Part shown: positions 29,585 to 38,550 of the stretch, one piece after another
How the letters are laid out: each line of letters opens with the position of its first letter
How positions within the stretch are numbered: position 1 is the stretch's first letter
From: Micromonospora kangleipakensis
GTDB lineage: Bacteria; Actinomycetota; Actinomycetes; Mycobacteriales; Micromonosporaceae
Direction of reading: 5' to 3'
DNA: 64,000 nt
NCBI RefSeq assembly: GCF_004217615.1
Contig: NZ_SHLD01000001.1
Location: forward strand, 868,001 to 932,000
Notes under the pieces: generated by a model
Databases searched by the model: none
What the model was told of the DNA's origin: nothing
What the model saw: only the letters and a program-made list of their open reading frames with translations
Translations under genes and position numbers: made by a program

Positions 29585-29848
29585 GTGCCCAAGTCTCAGG
29601 TCCGCAAGAAGAAGGTGTACACCCCGCCGACGGACGTGCGTCCGACGGCGACGGCGGCGACGCGCAAGCCTAGCCCGGTCTGGCTGCCGATCACCGCCGT
29701 CGCGCTGATCGTCGCCGGGATCGGCTGGCTGGTCGTGTACTACCTCTCCGAGCAGGCGTACCCGGTCATGTCGTGGGGTTACTGGAACCTCGCGGTGGGC
29801 TTCGGCGCGATGGTCGCCTCGCTGATTCTGCTTTCCCGCTGGCGCTGA
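29585..29848 (+). CDS. crgA: CrgA: cell-division membrane protein
   Basis: 87 residues, GTG start. A basic, Pro-rich N-terminus (PKSQVRKKKVYTPP) and two membrane helices (VWLPITAVALIVAGIGWLVVYYL and LAVGFGAMVASLILLSRW) joined by SEQAYPVMSWGYWN match CrgA closely. CrgA recruits FtsZ, FtsQ and PBPs to the septum and in Streptomyces delays septation in aerial hyphae. It is divergent from the DUF881-sortase operon, which is the conserved actinobacterial arrangement. Confidence 0.95.
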   Translation: MPKSQVRKKKVYTPPTDVRPTATAATRKPSPVWLPITAVALIVAGIGWLVVYYLSEQAYPVMSWGYWNLAVGFGAMVASLILLSRWR

Positions 29849-29860
29849 CCGGCGCGACGT

Positions 29861-29893
29861 CCGGCCCGGTTCCCCGTCCGGGGGCCGGGCCGT
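29861..29893 (+). terminator. probable crgA terminator
   Basis: GGCCCGG (29863-29869) pairs with CCGGGCC (29885-29891) around a 15-nt loop, starting 14 bp after the crgA stop codon. Confidence 0.5.
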
Positions 29894-30051
29894 CGGCGTG
29901 TGGTGCGTCGGGTCGGCCGCCGCCGCCGGCCGGCCCCGCGGCCGCGTCCGCGGCGGATGTACGTCACGCCACGACGCCCCTGCCCGGCGCGCGCCGCCCG
30001 GTCCACCTAAGGTGTCCGCAGGGCGGCGTGGCCGGATGCGAGATGACTCAC

Positions 30052-30081
30052 GTTACTGCTGGGTAACCTTGCGCGTAGGCT
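30052..30081 (+). promoter_or_regulatory. promoter with inverted repeat before the EtfD-like gene
   Basis: GTTAC-TGCTGG-GTAAC (30052-30067) is a perfect 5-bp inverted repeat. TTACTG (30053-30058) and TAGGCT (30076-30081), spaced 17 bp, fit -35 and -10 boxes, so a protein bound to the repeat would cover the -35 region. TTACT/GGTAA-type sites are typical of TetR-family regulators of fatty-acid genes in actinobacteria; assignment here is inference. Confidence 0.45.
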
Positions 30082-30217
30082 GCACTGCATGACCGAGCGG
30101 AGCGAGGTCATCGACCGGTCGGGTCGGGGCAGCGGGAGCGGCGCAACGCCACCCGCGCCGTGAGCCGTACCCGGTCGCCGAGCCGCTCGACAGGCAGCAG
30201 ACCGGGAGGCCAACTCG

Positions 30218-32416
30218 ATGGGCAGCGTCCAGATCGTCACCACGATCCTCGCGGCCGCCATCACCGCCGTGGCGGTGTGGCTTGCGGTGCGCGCGGTCAT
30301 GAAGATGACGGCCGTCATCCGGCTCGGGCAACCCGCCCCAGAGCGGTTCACCGACAAGGGCGCCCGCGCGAAGACCATGCTGGTGGAGACCGCCGGTCAC
30401 ACCCGCATGCTGAAGTGGAGCGTGGTGGGCGCCGCGCACTGGTTCGTGATGGTCGGCTTCATCGTGCTGTCGCTGCTGGTGCTCGAGGCGTACTTCGAGG
30501 TGGTCACCCCGACCGGCGGGCTGCCGATCATCGGGCACTGGACGATCTTCGGCCTGGCCACCGAGGTCATCGGCGTGCTGGGCCTGGTCGGCATCCTGGT
30601 GCTGATGGCGATCCGGCTGCGCAACCGGCCCACCCGGCCGGGCGGGCGCTCCCGGTTCACCGGCTCGACGATGTGGCAGGGCTACTTCGTCGAGTGGATC
30701 GTGCTGCTGGTCCTGATCTTCGGGTTCGTGATCCGGGGCTTCAAGGTCGCCACCGACCACTTCGAGTACCCGGTCTGGGCCACCCCGGTCAGCCACGCGG
30801 TCGGGGCGGTGCTGCCCGACTGGCAGGACGGGGCCAGCGTCGCCGCGCTCATCAAGATCGTTATCTCGATGACCTGGCTGATCGTCATCTCGCTGAACGT
30901 GACCATGGGTGTCGCCTGGCACCGCTTCCTGGCGTTCCCCAACATCTTCTTCAAGCGGGAGCCGGCCAAGCCCGCCGGGTCCGGCCTCGGCGCGCTGCGG
31001 CCGATGATGAGCGACGGCAAGCCGCTCGACTTCGAGGAGGCCGACCCGGAGAAGGATCAGTTCGGCGTCGCCCAGGTCGAGCAGTTCTCCTGGAAGGGCC
31101 TGCTGGACTTCAGCACCTGCACCGAGTGCGGTCGCTGCCAGTCGCAGTGCCCGGCCTGGAACACCGGCAAGCCGCTGTCGCCGAAGCTGCTCGTGCTGAG
31201 CCTCCGCGACCACGCGTACGCCAAGGCGCCGTACCTGCTGGCCGGCGGCGGCAAGGACCTGACCGGTGAGGAGAAGGCCACCGCCGCGCAGCTCGCCCAC
31301 ATGGACGTGCTGGCCCTCGCCGAGGCCGAGAGGCCGCTGATCGGCACCGCCGAGGAGGGTGGTGTCATCGACCCGGACGTGCTCTGGTCCTGCACCACCT
31401 GCGGTGCCTGCGTCGAGCAGTGCCCGGTCGACATCGAGCACGTCGACCACATCGTCGACATGCGCCGCTACCAGGTGCTGATCGAGTCGAGCTTCCCGTC
31501 CGAGGCCGGCGTCATGCTGCGCAACCTGGAGAACAAGGGCAACCCGTGGGGCGCCCCGCAGAACACCCGCGAGGACTGGACCAAGGGCCTCGACTTCGAG
31601 GTGCCGCGGGTCGGTGAGGTCGAGGACTTCGAGTACCTGTTCTGGGTCGGCTGCGCCGGCGCGTTCGAGGACCGGGCCAAGAAGACCACCCGGGCGGTCG
31701 CCACGCTGCTCAACGAGGCCGGCGTGACGTTCGCGATCCTCGGCGAGGGCGAGACCTGCTCCGGCGACCCGGCCCGCCGGATCGGCAACGAGTTCGTCTT
31801 CCAGATGCTCGCCCAGCAGAACGTCGAGACCCTCAACGAGGCGTTCGAGGGTCGGGAGAAGGCCAAGCGCAAGATCGTGGCCACCTGCCCGCACTGCTTC
31901 AACACCCTGGGCAACGAGTACGGCCAGCTCGGCGGCGAGTTCGAGGTGGTCCACCACACCCAGCTCCTGGCCCACCTGGTCAGCACGGGCAAGCTCACCC
32001 CGGTGCAGCCGGTCGACGGCGGCGTGACCTACCACGACCCCTGCTACCTGGGCCGGCACAACCGGGTCTTCGCCGCGCCGCGTGAGGTGCTCGGCGACGC
32101 GATCCAGGGCGAGCTCACCGAGATGCCGCGCAACAGCGAGCGCTCCTTCTGCTGCGGTGCCGGCGGCGCCCGGATGTGGATGGAGGAGAAGATCGGCAAG
32201 CGGATCAACGTGGACCGGGTCGAGGAGGCCATGGCCACCGGGGCGAAGACGGTCGCCGTCGGCTGCCCGTTCTGCTCGACGATGCTCAACGACGGGGTCA
32301 ACGGCAAGGGCGCCGGCGAGCAGGTCGAGGTCATCGACGTGGCCAGCGTGCTGCTCCGCTCGGTCAAGCCGGAAGCCGCGCCGGGCGAGAAGGAGACCGC
32401 GCCGGTCGCCGGCTGA
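30218..32416 (+). CDS. membrane iron-sulfur reductase, EtfD-like (heterodisulfide-reductase type)
   Basis: 732 residues, ATG start. Five to six membrane segments in the first 240 residues (for example VVGAAHWFVMVGFIVLSLLVLEAYF) form the quinone-side module. Two 4Fe-4S ferredoxin motifs follow, CTECGRCQSQCP and CTTCGACVEQCPVDIEHVDH. Two CCG-type cluster-binding repeats come next: CPHCFNTLGNEY with YHDPCYLGRHNRV, and FCCGAGGARMWMEE with GCPFCSTMLNDG. The architecture equals mycobacterial Rv0338c/EtfD, which passes electrons from electron-transfer flavoprotein to menaquinone during beta-oxidation. The symbol is withheld because it rests on architecture alone. Single-gene transcript, closed by a strong terminator at 32442. 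Confidence 0.85.
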   Translation: MGSVQIVTTILAAAITAVAVWLAVRAVMKMTAVIRLGQPAPERFTDKGARAKTMLVETAGHTRMLKWSVVGAAHWFVMVGFIVLSLLVLEAYFEVVTPTGGLPIIGHWTIFGLATEVIGVLGLVGILVLMAIRLRNRPTRPGGRSRFTGSTMWQGYFVEWIVLLVLIFGFVIRGFKVATDHFEYPVWATPVSHAVGAVLPDWQDGASVAALIKIVISMTWLIVISLNVTMGVAWHRFLAFPNIFFKREPAKPAGSGLGALRPMMSDGKPLDFEEADPEKDQFGVAQVEQFSWKGLLDFSTCTECGRCQSQCPAWNTGKPLSPKLLVLSLRDHAYAKAPYLLAGGGKDLTGEEKATAAQLAHMDVLALAEAERPLIGTAEEGGVIDPDVLWSCTTCGACVEQCPVDIEHVDHIVDMRRYQVLIESSFPSEAGVMLRNLENKGNPWGAPQNTREDWTKGLDFEVPRVGEVEDFEYLFWVGCAGAFEDRAKKTTRAVATLLNEAGVTFAILGEGETCSGDPARRIGNEFVFQMLAQQNVETLNEAFEGREKAKRKIVATCPHCFNTLGNEYGQLGGEFEVVHHTQLLAHLVSTGKLTPVQPVDGGVTYHDPCYLGRHNRVFAAPREVLGDAIQGELTEMPRNSERSFCCGAGGARMWMEEKIGKRINVDRVEEAMATGAKTVAVGCPFCSTMLNDGVNGKGAGEQVEVIDVASVLLRSVKPEAAPGEKETAPVAG

Positions 32417-32441
32417 GGTCGTACCCCGCGACAGCTCACGC

Positions 32442-32480
32442 ACGACGGCGGTGGCACCCACGAGGTGCCACCGCCGTCGT
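32442..32480 (+). terminator. strong intrinsic terminator after the EtfD-like gene
   Basis: A perfect 17-bp stem, ACGACGGCGGTGGCACC (32442-32458) and its complement at 32464-32480, has a 5-nt loop. Confidence 0.9.
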
Positions 32481-32567
32481 CGTCCCAGGAGGCGCCCGCC
32501 ACCACGGCCGGGCGCGAACTCGTGCCCCGGGCCGGCCCGTGCCACAATCTCGCTCATCGACGGTTTA

Positions 32568-33890
32568 TTGCTCGGCACGCTGTTGCCCCTGGTCGGCTTC
32601 GTGCTGCTGACCGCCGGCAACGCGTTCTTCGTCGCGGCCGAATTCGCCCTGGTCACCGTCGACCGCGCCGAGATCGACCGGCGGGCCGCCGCCGGCGACG
32701 CCCGGGCCGTCACCGTACGCACGGCGCTGCGGGAGCTCTCCTTCCAGCTCTCCGGCGCGCAGCTCGGCATCACCATCACCGCGCTGCTCACCGGCTACCT
32801 GGCCGAACCGGCCCTGGCCCGGCTCTTCACCCCGCTGCTGCGACCCGTCGGCGGCGCCGACCGGTTCAGCCCGCTGCTCGCCCTGGCCCTCGCGACGCTG
32901 ATCTCGATGCTCTTCGGCGAGCTGGTGCCGAAGAACCTGGCGCTGGCCCGGCCGATGCCGGCCGCGCTGGCCACCGCCGCGCCGATGCGCGGCTTCGCCC
33001 GGGCGTTCCGCTGGCTGATCCGGGGGCTGAACAACGCCGCGAACCGGCTGGTCCGCCAGCTCGGCGTGGAGCCGCAGGAGGAGCTGGCCAGCGCCCGGTC
33101 ACCCGAGGAGCTGGGGCTCCTCGCGGCGATCTCCGCCCGGGCCGGCGCGCTGCCGCCGGACACCGCGATGCTGCTGCGCCGGACCATCCGCTTCGGCGAC
33201 AAGCGGGCCGCCGAGGCGATGACCCCCCGGGTCGACGTGATCGCGCTGCGGGCCACCGCCACGGTGGCCGAGCTGCTGAGCCTCTCCCAGCAGACCGGGC
33301 GGACCAGGTTCCCGGTCTTCGAGGAGACCCTGGACCTGGTCACCGGGGTGGCCGGGGTGCCGGACGCGCTCGGCGTGCCGCTGGACCGCCGGGCGTCCAC
33401 CACCGTCGCCGCGGTCGCCCGGGAACCGGTGTACGTCCCGGAGAGCCTGGACCTGGACGGCGTCCTCGCCGCGCTGAAGGCGGCCGGCGCCGACCTCGCC
33501 ATCGTGGTCGACGAGTATGGCGGCACGGACGGCGTGGTGACCGTGGAGGACCTGGTCGAGGAGCTGGTCGGGGAGATCGCCGACGAGTTCGACCCGGATG
33601 CGGTCCACCACCTCGGGCCGGCCGAGCTGACCGTGCCGGGCGGCGAGCGGACCGTCCTGGTGGACGGTGTGCTGCGCGAGGACGAGCTGGCCGAGCAGAC
33701 CGGCTTCCGGCTGCCCGAGGGCCCGTACGAGACCCTGGCGGGCTTCCTGATGGCCCGGCTCGGCCACATCCCGGTGCCGGGCGAGACGGTCGCGGAGGGC
33801 GGGCACGAGTTCACCGTGGTCGAGGTCGAGCGGCACCGGATCGAGCAGGTCCGGGTGCTCCGTCCGGAGGAGCCCGACGACGATGACTGA
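32568..33890 (+). CDS. CNNM/CorC-type membrane protein with CBS pair and CorC_HlyC domain
   Basis: About 440 residues if the TTG at 32568 is used. The true start is uncertain because no good ribosome-binding site or ATG/GTG is seen, but the first membrane helix begins right here (LLPLVGFVLLTAGNAFFVAAEFALV). A DUF21/CNNM domain of four hydrophobic segments contains FGELVPKNLALARP. A CBS pair follows (RFGDKRAAEAMTPRVDVIALR, then VVDEYGGTDGVVTVEDLVEELVGEI), and a C-terminal CorC_HlyC domain ends the protein. Such proteins act in Mg/Co ion handling; the old name hemolysin is misleading. It overlaps the paralog at 33883 by 8 bp. Confidence 0.88.
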   Translation: MLGTLLPLVGFVLLTAGNAFFVAAEFALVTVDRAEIDRRAAAGDARAVTVRTALRELSFQLSGAQLGITITALLTGYLAEPALARLFTPLLRPVGGADRFSPLLALALATLISMLFGELVPKNLALARPMPAALATAAPMRGFARAFRWLIRGLNNAANRLVRQLGVEPQEELASARSPEELGLLAAISARAGALPPDTAMLLRRTIRFGDKRAAEAMTPRVDVIALRATATVAELLSLSQQTGRTRFPVFEETLDLVTGVAGVPDALGVPLDRRASTTVAAVAREPVYVPESLDLDGVLAALKAAGADLAIVVDEYGGTDGVVTVEDLVEELVGEIADEFDPDAVHHLGPAELTVPGGERTVLVDGVLREDELAEQTGFRLPEGPYETLAGFLMARLGHIPVPGETVAEGGHEFTVVEVERHRIEQVRVLRPEEPDDDD

Positions 33891-34887
33891 GCTGCTGCTC
33901 GCCGTCCTGCTGCTGCTCGGCAACGCCTTCTTCGTGGGCAGCGAGTTCGCGCTGATCGCCTCCCGCCGTACGGTGCTCGAACCGCTCGCCGCCAGCTCCA
34001 AGCGGGCCCGGTGGGCGCTGTCGGCGATGAACCAGATCCCGCTGATGATCGCCGGGGCACAGCTCGGGATCACCATCTGCTCGCTGGGGCTGGGCGCGAT
34101 CGCCGAGCCGGCGCTGGCCCACCTGCTGGAGACGCCGTTCGAGGCGCTCGGACTGCCCGTCGGCGCAGTGCACCCGCTGGCGTTCGTGATCGCCCTCGGG
34201 GTCGTGGTCTTCCTGCACACCGTGGTCGGCGAGATGGTGCCGAAGAACATCACCCTGGCCGGGCCGGAGCCGTCGGCGCTCTGGCTGGGGCCGGCGATGC
34301 TGGCGTTCTGCGTGGCCACCAAGCCGCTGTTGCTGGCGATGAAGTGGTCGGCCCGGCAGGTGCTGCGGCTGTGGCGGGTCGAGGCGACCGAGGCAGTGAA
34401 GACGGTGTTCACGGCGGAGGAGCTGGCCGGGCTGGTCTCCCAGGCGCGTACCGAGGGGCTGCTCGACGCGGAGGAGCATGCCCGGATCACCGGCGCGCTC
34501 GCCCTGCACAGCCGGACGGCGGCGGACGCGTTGCAGCCGTGGTCGACGGTGACCACGGTGGCCGAGGACGTCTCACCCGCCTCGCTGGAGGTGCTGGCCA
34601 CCGGCACCGGCCGGTCCCGCTTCCCGGTGGTCCAGCGCTCCACCCGCCGGGTGCTCGGCTTCGTGCACGTCAAGGACGTGCTCGGGTACGCCGGCGCGCG
34701 CCGGCGCGAGCCGGTGCCGGCGGAGGTCTACCGGCCGCTGGCCGTGGTGCCGCCGGACCGTACGCTGGCCGACCTCCTGCTGTCGATGCGGCGCGAGCGG
34801 CGGCACATGGTCCTGGTGAGTGACGGCCGCCGGCCGCTCGGTGTGGTGACACTCGATGACGTATTGACAGCGATCGTTGGAAAGTGA
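33883..34887 (+). CDS. second CNNM/CBS membrane protein, lacking the CorC_HlyC domain
   Basis: 334 residues, ATG start. The DUF21 domain shows LLLGNAFFVGSEFALIASRRTVLEP, AGAQLGITICSLGLGAI and VGEMVPKNITLAGPEPSA. A CBS pair follows (around ADALQPWSTVTTVAEDVS and MVLVSDGRRPLGVVTLDDVLTAIVG). The protein ends there, about 100 residues shorter than its neighbour, without the C-terminal CorC_HlyC domain. Tandem long/short pairs of this family are common in actinobacteria, and the 8-bp overlap suggests the two subunits are made together, perhaps as a heteromer (inference). Confidence 0.88.
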   Translation: MTELLLAVLLLLGNAFFVGSEFALIASRRTVLEPLAASSKRARWALSAMNQIPLMIAGAQLGITICSLGLGAIAEPALAHLLETPFEALGLPVGAVHPLAFVIALGVVVFLHTVVGEMVPKNITLAGPEPSALWLGPAMLAFCVATKPLLLAMKWSARQVLRLWRVEATEAVKTVFTAEELAGLVSQARTEGLLDAEEHARITGALALHSRTAADALQPWSTVTTVAEDVSPASLEVLATGTGRSRFPVVQRSTRRVLGFVHVKDVLGYAGARRREPVPAEVYRPLAVVPPDRTLADLLLSMRRERRHMVLVSDGRRPLGVVTLDDVLTAIVGK

Positions 34888-35057
34888 ATGAATACCCTTG
34901 GTGTGCAAGCGGTTGCTCAGACGTGATTGAACAAATGGCCGCCTTGATATCACCCCGCGCCTTCCCTAATGTGGGGCACCGACCGCTGTGGGTCGTCTGC
35001 CTCGATCTTCCCCCTCACGAGGCGCCCGGCGGTCGGTTGCAAAAGGAGTCGGTGCCG

Positions 35058-36068
35058 GTGGCAACCATGCCCCCTCATCGTCACGCCCGGAGTCAGCCGC
35101 CCGTCCGACCGGTCGGCGCGCGCCGGGTCGTACACCGTCTGCTCACCCTGGTCGCTGCCGTCGCCGTCGGCGCCGGACTCGTCGCCGCGCCGGCGCACGC
35201 CGCGCCGTCCGTGGACGAGATCGAGGCGCAGATCGACAAGCAGTGGGAGCAGTTGGAGCCCACCATTGAGGGCTACAACAAGGTTCGCGCCCAGCTGAAG
35301 GTCAACAAGAAGAAGTCGGCGGACCTGCAGAAGAAGATGGCGCCGCTGGAGCTGGAGTCCGCGCTCGCCATGAACCGGGTCGGCGACCTGGCCTCCCGCT
35401 ACTACATGCGGGGCCCGTCCCAGGAGGTCGGCGCCCTGCTGGTCGACGCCAAGCCCGGGACGCTCGCCGAGCAGCTCACCATCCTCGACCGGCTGGCCGC
35501 CCAGCAGCGCAAGCAGGTCGCCGGGATCCTCGCCATCCGCGACAAGTACAACCGCGAGAAGCAGAAGCTCGACGCGCTGATCGCCACCCAGGTCAAGCAG
35601 GAAGCCGAGCTGAGGGCGAAGAAGAAGCAGATCGACGCCGAGATCAAGCGCCTCACCGCCTCGCTGCCGAAGACCACCGTGAAGGTGGCGGGCTGCCCGA
35701 CCATCAACGGCGTGGTCAGCAGCGCCGCGCAGACCGCCATCCGGGTCGCCTGCCAGCAGGTCGGTGACCCGTACGTCTGGGGCGCCACCGGCCCGAACTC
35801 GTTCGACTGCTCCGGCCTCACCCAGTACGCCTACAAGGCGGCGGGCATCTACCTCACCCACTTCACCGGAGCCCAGTGGAACGAGGGCCGAGCGGTCTCC
35901 CGCTCCGACGCCCGCCCCGGTGATCTGGTCTTCTTCTACAGCGACCTGCACCACGTCGGCCTCTACCTCGGCAACGGCCTGATGGTGCACGCGCCCCGGA
36001 CCGGCAAGCCGGTCCAGGTGACGCAGGTCAACTACATGCCGGTGGCCGGCTACCGCCGGGTCACCTGA
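35058..36068 (+). CDS. secreted NlpC/P60 peptidoglycan endopeptidase (first paralog)
   Basis: 336 residues from the GTG at 35058, which has AAAAGGAG at a good distance; the GTG at 35052 is too close to that site. A signal peptide (RVVHRLLTLVAAVAVGAGLVAAPAHA) is followed by a long coiled coil (about 50-200, VDEIEAQIDKQWEQLEPTIEG and RAQLKVNKKKSADLQKKM). The NlpC/P60 domain has catalytic Cys251 in FDCSGLTQYAY and His in HHVGLYLG, with MVHAPRTG further on. It resembles RipA/RpfA-operon type endopeptidases that cut stem peptides (D-Glu to diamino acid). A closely related gene lies at 38551. About 170 bp upstream is non-coding and lacks the riboswitch found before that paralog. Confidence 0.92.
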   Translation: MATMPPHRHARSQPPVRPVGARRVVHRLLTLVAAVAVGAGLVAAPAHAAPSVDEIEAQIDKQWEQLEPTIEGYNKVRAQLKVNKKKSADLQKKMAPLELESALAMNRVGDLASRYYMRGPSQEVGALLVDAKPGTLAEQLTILDRLAAQQRKQVAGILAIRDKYNREKQKLDALIATQVKQEAELRAKKKQIDAEIKRLTASLPKTTVKVAGCPTINGVVSSAAQTAIRVACQQVGDPYVWGATGPNSFDCSGLTQYAYKAAGIYLTHFTGAQWNEGRAVSRSDARPGDLVFFYSDLHHVGLYLGNGLMVHAPRTGKPVQVTQVNYMPVAGYRRVT

Positions 36069-36077
36069 TCCGATCCG

Positions 36078-36120
36078 ACGACGAAGGCCCCCGGTCGAGC
36101 TGACCGGGGGCCTTCGTCGT
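36078..36120. terminator. strong bidirectional terminator
   Basis: A perfect 18-bp stem (36078-36095 with 36103-36120) has a 7-nt loop, between the NlpC stop codon and the convergent amidase gene. Confidence 0.9.
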
Positions 36121-36131
36121 GGATGCGATGA

Positions 36132-38167
36132 CTACTGCGGCGCGCCCACCGCGGCCGGCAGGATCAGCACGTCGTCCAGGTTCGCGAACATCACCCGGTG
36201 GCCGAACTGGATCTGCACGTACCGGTTCTCGCCCCGGACCACCGTCCGGTCGCCGGGGGCGGAGCCGTCAAAGGAGACCGCCCGGTAGTACTCGCCCGGC
36301 AGGACGCCGCCGAGCGCGTACCGCTGGCCCGCCGGGAAGGTGTACTGCAACGGCGAGATCGACTGGTACGGGATGGTGGCCGGGTAGGCCGCCTGCTCCG
36401 GGTAGGCCCGCCCGTACACCGGGATGGTGGCCCTGCCCGGCTTCGGGGTCACCACGAAGCCCTGCGCCCACTTCGCCGTCGGCGCCGAGGCCGGGTTGAG
36501 GAACCAGGCCTTCTGGCCGAGGTACCAGATCGCGGTCCAGTCACCCTGGACGTCCGCCAGGGCGTACGTCTGACCGGCCGAGGCGCGGGCGCCGTGGTCG
36601 GAGACGTACATGGTGTCCGGCGTGCCGTTCGGCCGCAGGCCGCGGTCGTTGACCAGCGGGGCGTCCGGGCTCGGCGCGGTGCGCAGGATGACCGAGGAGG
36701 AGGCGCGCAGCGGGCACGGCACGGCCGGCGGCACCGGCTTCGGCACGCCCGGCGGCTGCTGGTTGCAGCCGATGAAGGCCGGCTGGTTGGTGGCGTAGTC
36801 CGGGTCGATGGTGACCAGGCCGGTCTGCGGCGTGCCGGTCGAGTGGAACGGCGCCTTCATCAGGTCGAAGTAGTGCGACCAGTCCCAGTACGGGCCCGGG
36901 TCCCAGTGCATCCCGGCCACGTTGCCGGCAACGGTGCCGGGGACGTTGTCGTGGCCGAGGATGTGCTGCCGGCCAGCGGGATCTGGAACCGCAGCGCCAG
37001 GTGCCGGACCAGCTTGGCCGAGGTCCGGTACATCGCCTCGGTGTACCAGGTGCCGTGGCCGGCGAAGCCCTCGTGCTCGATGCCGATGGACTTGGCGTTG
37101 ACGTACCAGTTGCCGGCGTGCCAGCCGACGTCCTTCGCCTTGATGTGCTGGGCCACGTAGCCGTCCACCGAGCGCAGCGTGTAGTGCCAGCCCAGGTAGG
37201 TCTTGGTCTGCACCAGCTTCACGCTCGGGCCGAAGTAGCCCTCGGTGTCGTGGATGACGATGTACTCGATCTTCTGCTGGGCCGGCCGGTCGCCGAGGTC
37301 GTGGTTGCCGTAGTCGCCCGGGTTCGGGCCGTACTTCTCGTACGGCGCGGGGATCCACTCACAGGCCAGGCGGACCGGGCATTCCAGGCCGTCGGGCCGC
37401 TCGGCGCGGCGCAGCCCGAGCCGGTGCAGCCCGGACTCGTCGGGGGTCACCTCCCGGGCGGCGAGGGTGACCCGCTGGCCGTCGTCGGTGGTCCGGGCGG
37501 CACCGACGCTGATCTGGTCGTACACCTCGTCGGCGAAGGCCGCCGCGGCGTCCTCGGTGTCCGCGCCGGAGTACCGGGCCACCGCGCCGTACCAGGCCGC
37601 CGGGTCGCTGCCGGCGCCGACCGGCGCGGCCAGTTCCCGCTGGTACGACGCGAGCAGCGCCGCCCCGCCGCGGATGTTGGCGGTGGCGTCGGTGCGCAAC
37701 GTCTCCTCGGGTACGCCGGTGAGCGCGGCGGCGGCGTCGAGGGTCTGCAGGGACGCCCGTGGCAGCAGGTCCCCGGTCGGCTCGGCCGCCACGGTGGAAT
37801 CGACGACCAGGGGCCGGGACTCGTCGCCCCGGGGGTCCTCGTTCTCGTCGACGTGCGAGCCGGAGGGCGTGGCGGCGACCTGGTCGGCGTCGGTCAGGTG
37901 CATCGGCCCGTAGCCGCCGCTGGTGCTGGGCTGGCCGGGGTGGGTGTCCCAGCGGGACTCCAGGTACGACACGCCGAGCAGGACGCTCTCCGGCACGCCG
38001 TATTCGGCCGCGGCCGCGGCGTACTGCTGCTGACGGTCGGTGGGTTCGGTCGGTCCGGCGGTGAGGGGTTCCGCGGCGACCGGTCCGGTGGAGAGGAGCG
38101 CGGTGGCCGCCGCCATGGCGGCGGCGAGCAGGATCCGGCCGCGTGGCGGCGAGGGTGGGCGGTGCAT
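36132..38167 (-). pseudogene. secreted N-acetylmuramoyl-L-alanine amidase, split by a one-base frameshift
   Basis: The gene starts at the ATG at 38167 (GGGAGG upstream). A signal peptide (ILLAAAMAAATALLSTGPVAA) precedes a lysozyme-like/SLT region (YGVPESVLLGVSYLESRWDTHPG, residues about 55-80). An amidase_2 domain follows (KIEYIVIHDTEGYFG, HYTLRSVDGYVAQHIKAKDVGWHAGN, SIGIEHEGF). At FQIPL the frame breaks: one base is missing near 36972-36973, and the continuation (RQHILGHDNVPGT, then the Zn-binding HWDPGPYWDW) lies in the next frame down to 36132, including SH3-like segments. Without the break the protein would be about 678 residues. This is either a true null mutation or a sequencing error; the downstream frame is otherwise intact, which favours error or a very recent event. 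Confidence 0.85.
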
Positions 38168-38550
38168 GGAACCTCCCGGTCAGGTGGGGGTAACTGCGTG
38201 CTCACCCTCGCCCCGGAGGCAGTCTCGGGTCAATACTTACCTGTAAACGATGTTCGATGAAAGTTTTCTTCAGCCGGTTCTCGCCGGATCCGAACTTCGG
38301 GTACGGAGTGTCACGGCGTCGCGGGTTGCGGATCAATAACAGCCATCTCTACTCTGGTCAATCGTCGGCCGGTGTGTGCACCGTCCAACCCGGGTGGTGA
38401 CGGTCCGACACCGCCGAGTCGCCTCCGGGCGAGCCGGGGACCCAGGTAACCGGGGTGAATCCGCAGCACTGCGGTAGGGCGGCTCCCTTCCCGTCCGAAC
38501 CCGTCAGCTAACCCGGTAGGCGGTCAGCGAAGAAGGAGTACGGAAGCCCG
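38168..38550. other. 383-bp leader region before the second NlpC gene
   Basis: The stretch between the divergent amidase and NlpC starts is non-coding. Its right half (38410-38524) is the c-di-AMP riboswitch, listed separately. Upstream sequence is lower in GC (around 38230-38360), fitting two divergent promoters, but no single -10/-35 pair stands out. Confidence 0.6.
38410..38524 (+). promoter_or_regulatory. ydaO-type cyclic di-AMP riboswitch
   Basis: The P1 arms ACCGCC (38410-38415) and GGCGGT (38519-38524) enclose the conserved ydaO core in order: GAGCCGGGGACCCA, then GGGGTGAATCC, then GCGGTAGGGC, and finally AACCCGTCAGCTAACCC. Riboswitches of this class sit before cell-wall hydrolase genes (NlpC/P60, Rpf) in actinobacteria and reduce expression when c-di-AMP is high. 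The ribosome-binding site of the next gene (AAGGAG, 38533) lies only 9 nt past P1, so translational or transcriptional control is possible. Confidence 0.9.

Larger units (their letters stand above)
29849..30217. other. 369-bp intergenic region between crgA and the iron-sulfur reductase
   Basis: No gene is supported. It holds a crgA terminator at 29861-29893 and, from about 30050, a promoter region with the palindrome at 30052-30067, both listed separately. Reading frames here have atypical Arg/Pro-rich composition. Confidence 0.6.

Noticed and set aside
30053..32791. 912-codon minus-strand frame across the EtfD-like gene
   Set aside because: It spans two real plus-strand genes with clear domains. 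The frame has shadow composition (Val/Gly/His/Arg-rich) and no recognisable motif.
34888..35057. Leader of the first NlpC gene as a second c-di-AMP riboswitch
   Set aside because: It lacks the GGGGACCCA, GGTGAATCC and CAGCTAACC core elements that are obvious before the second NlpC gene.
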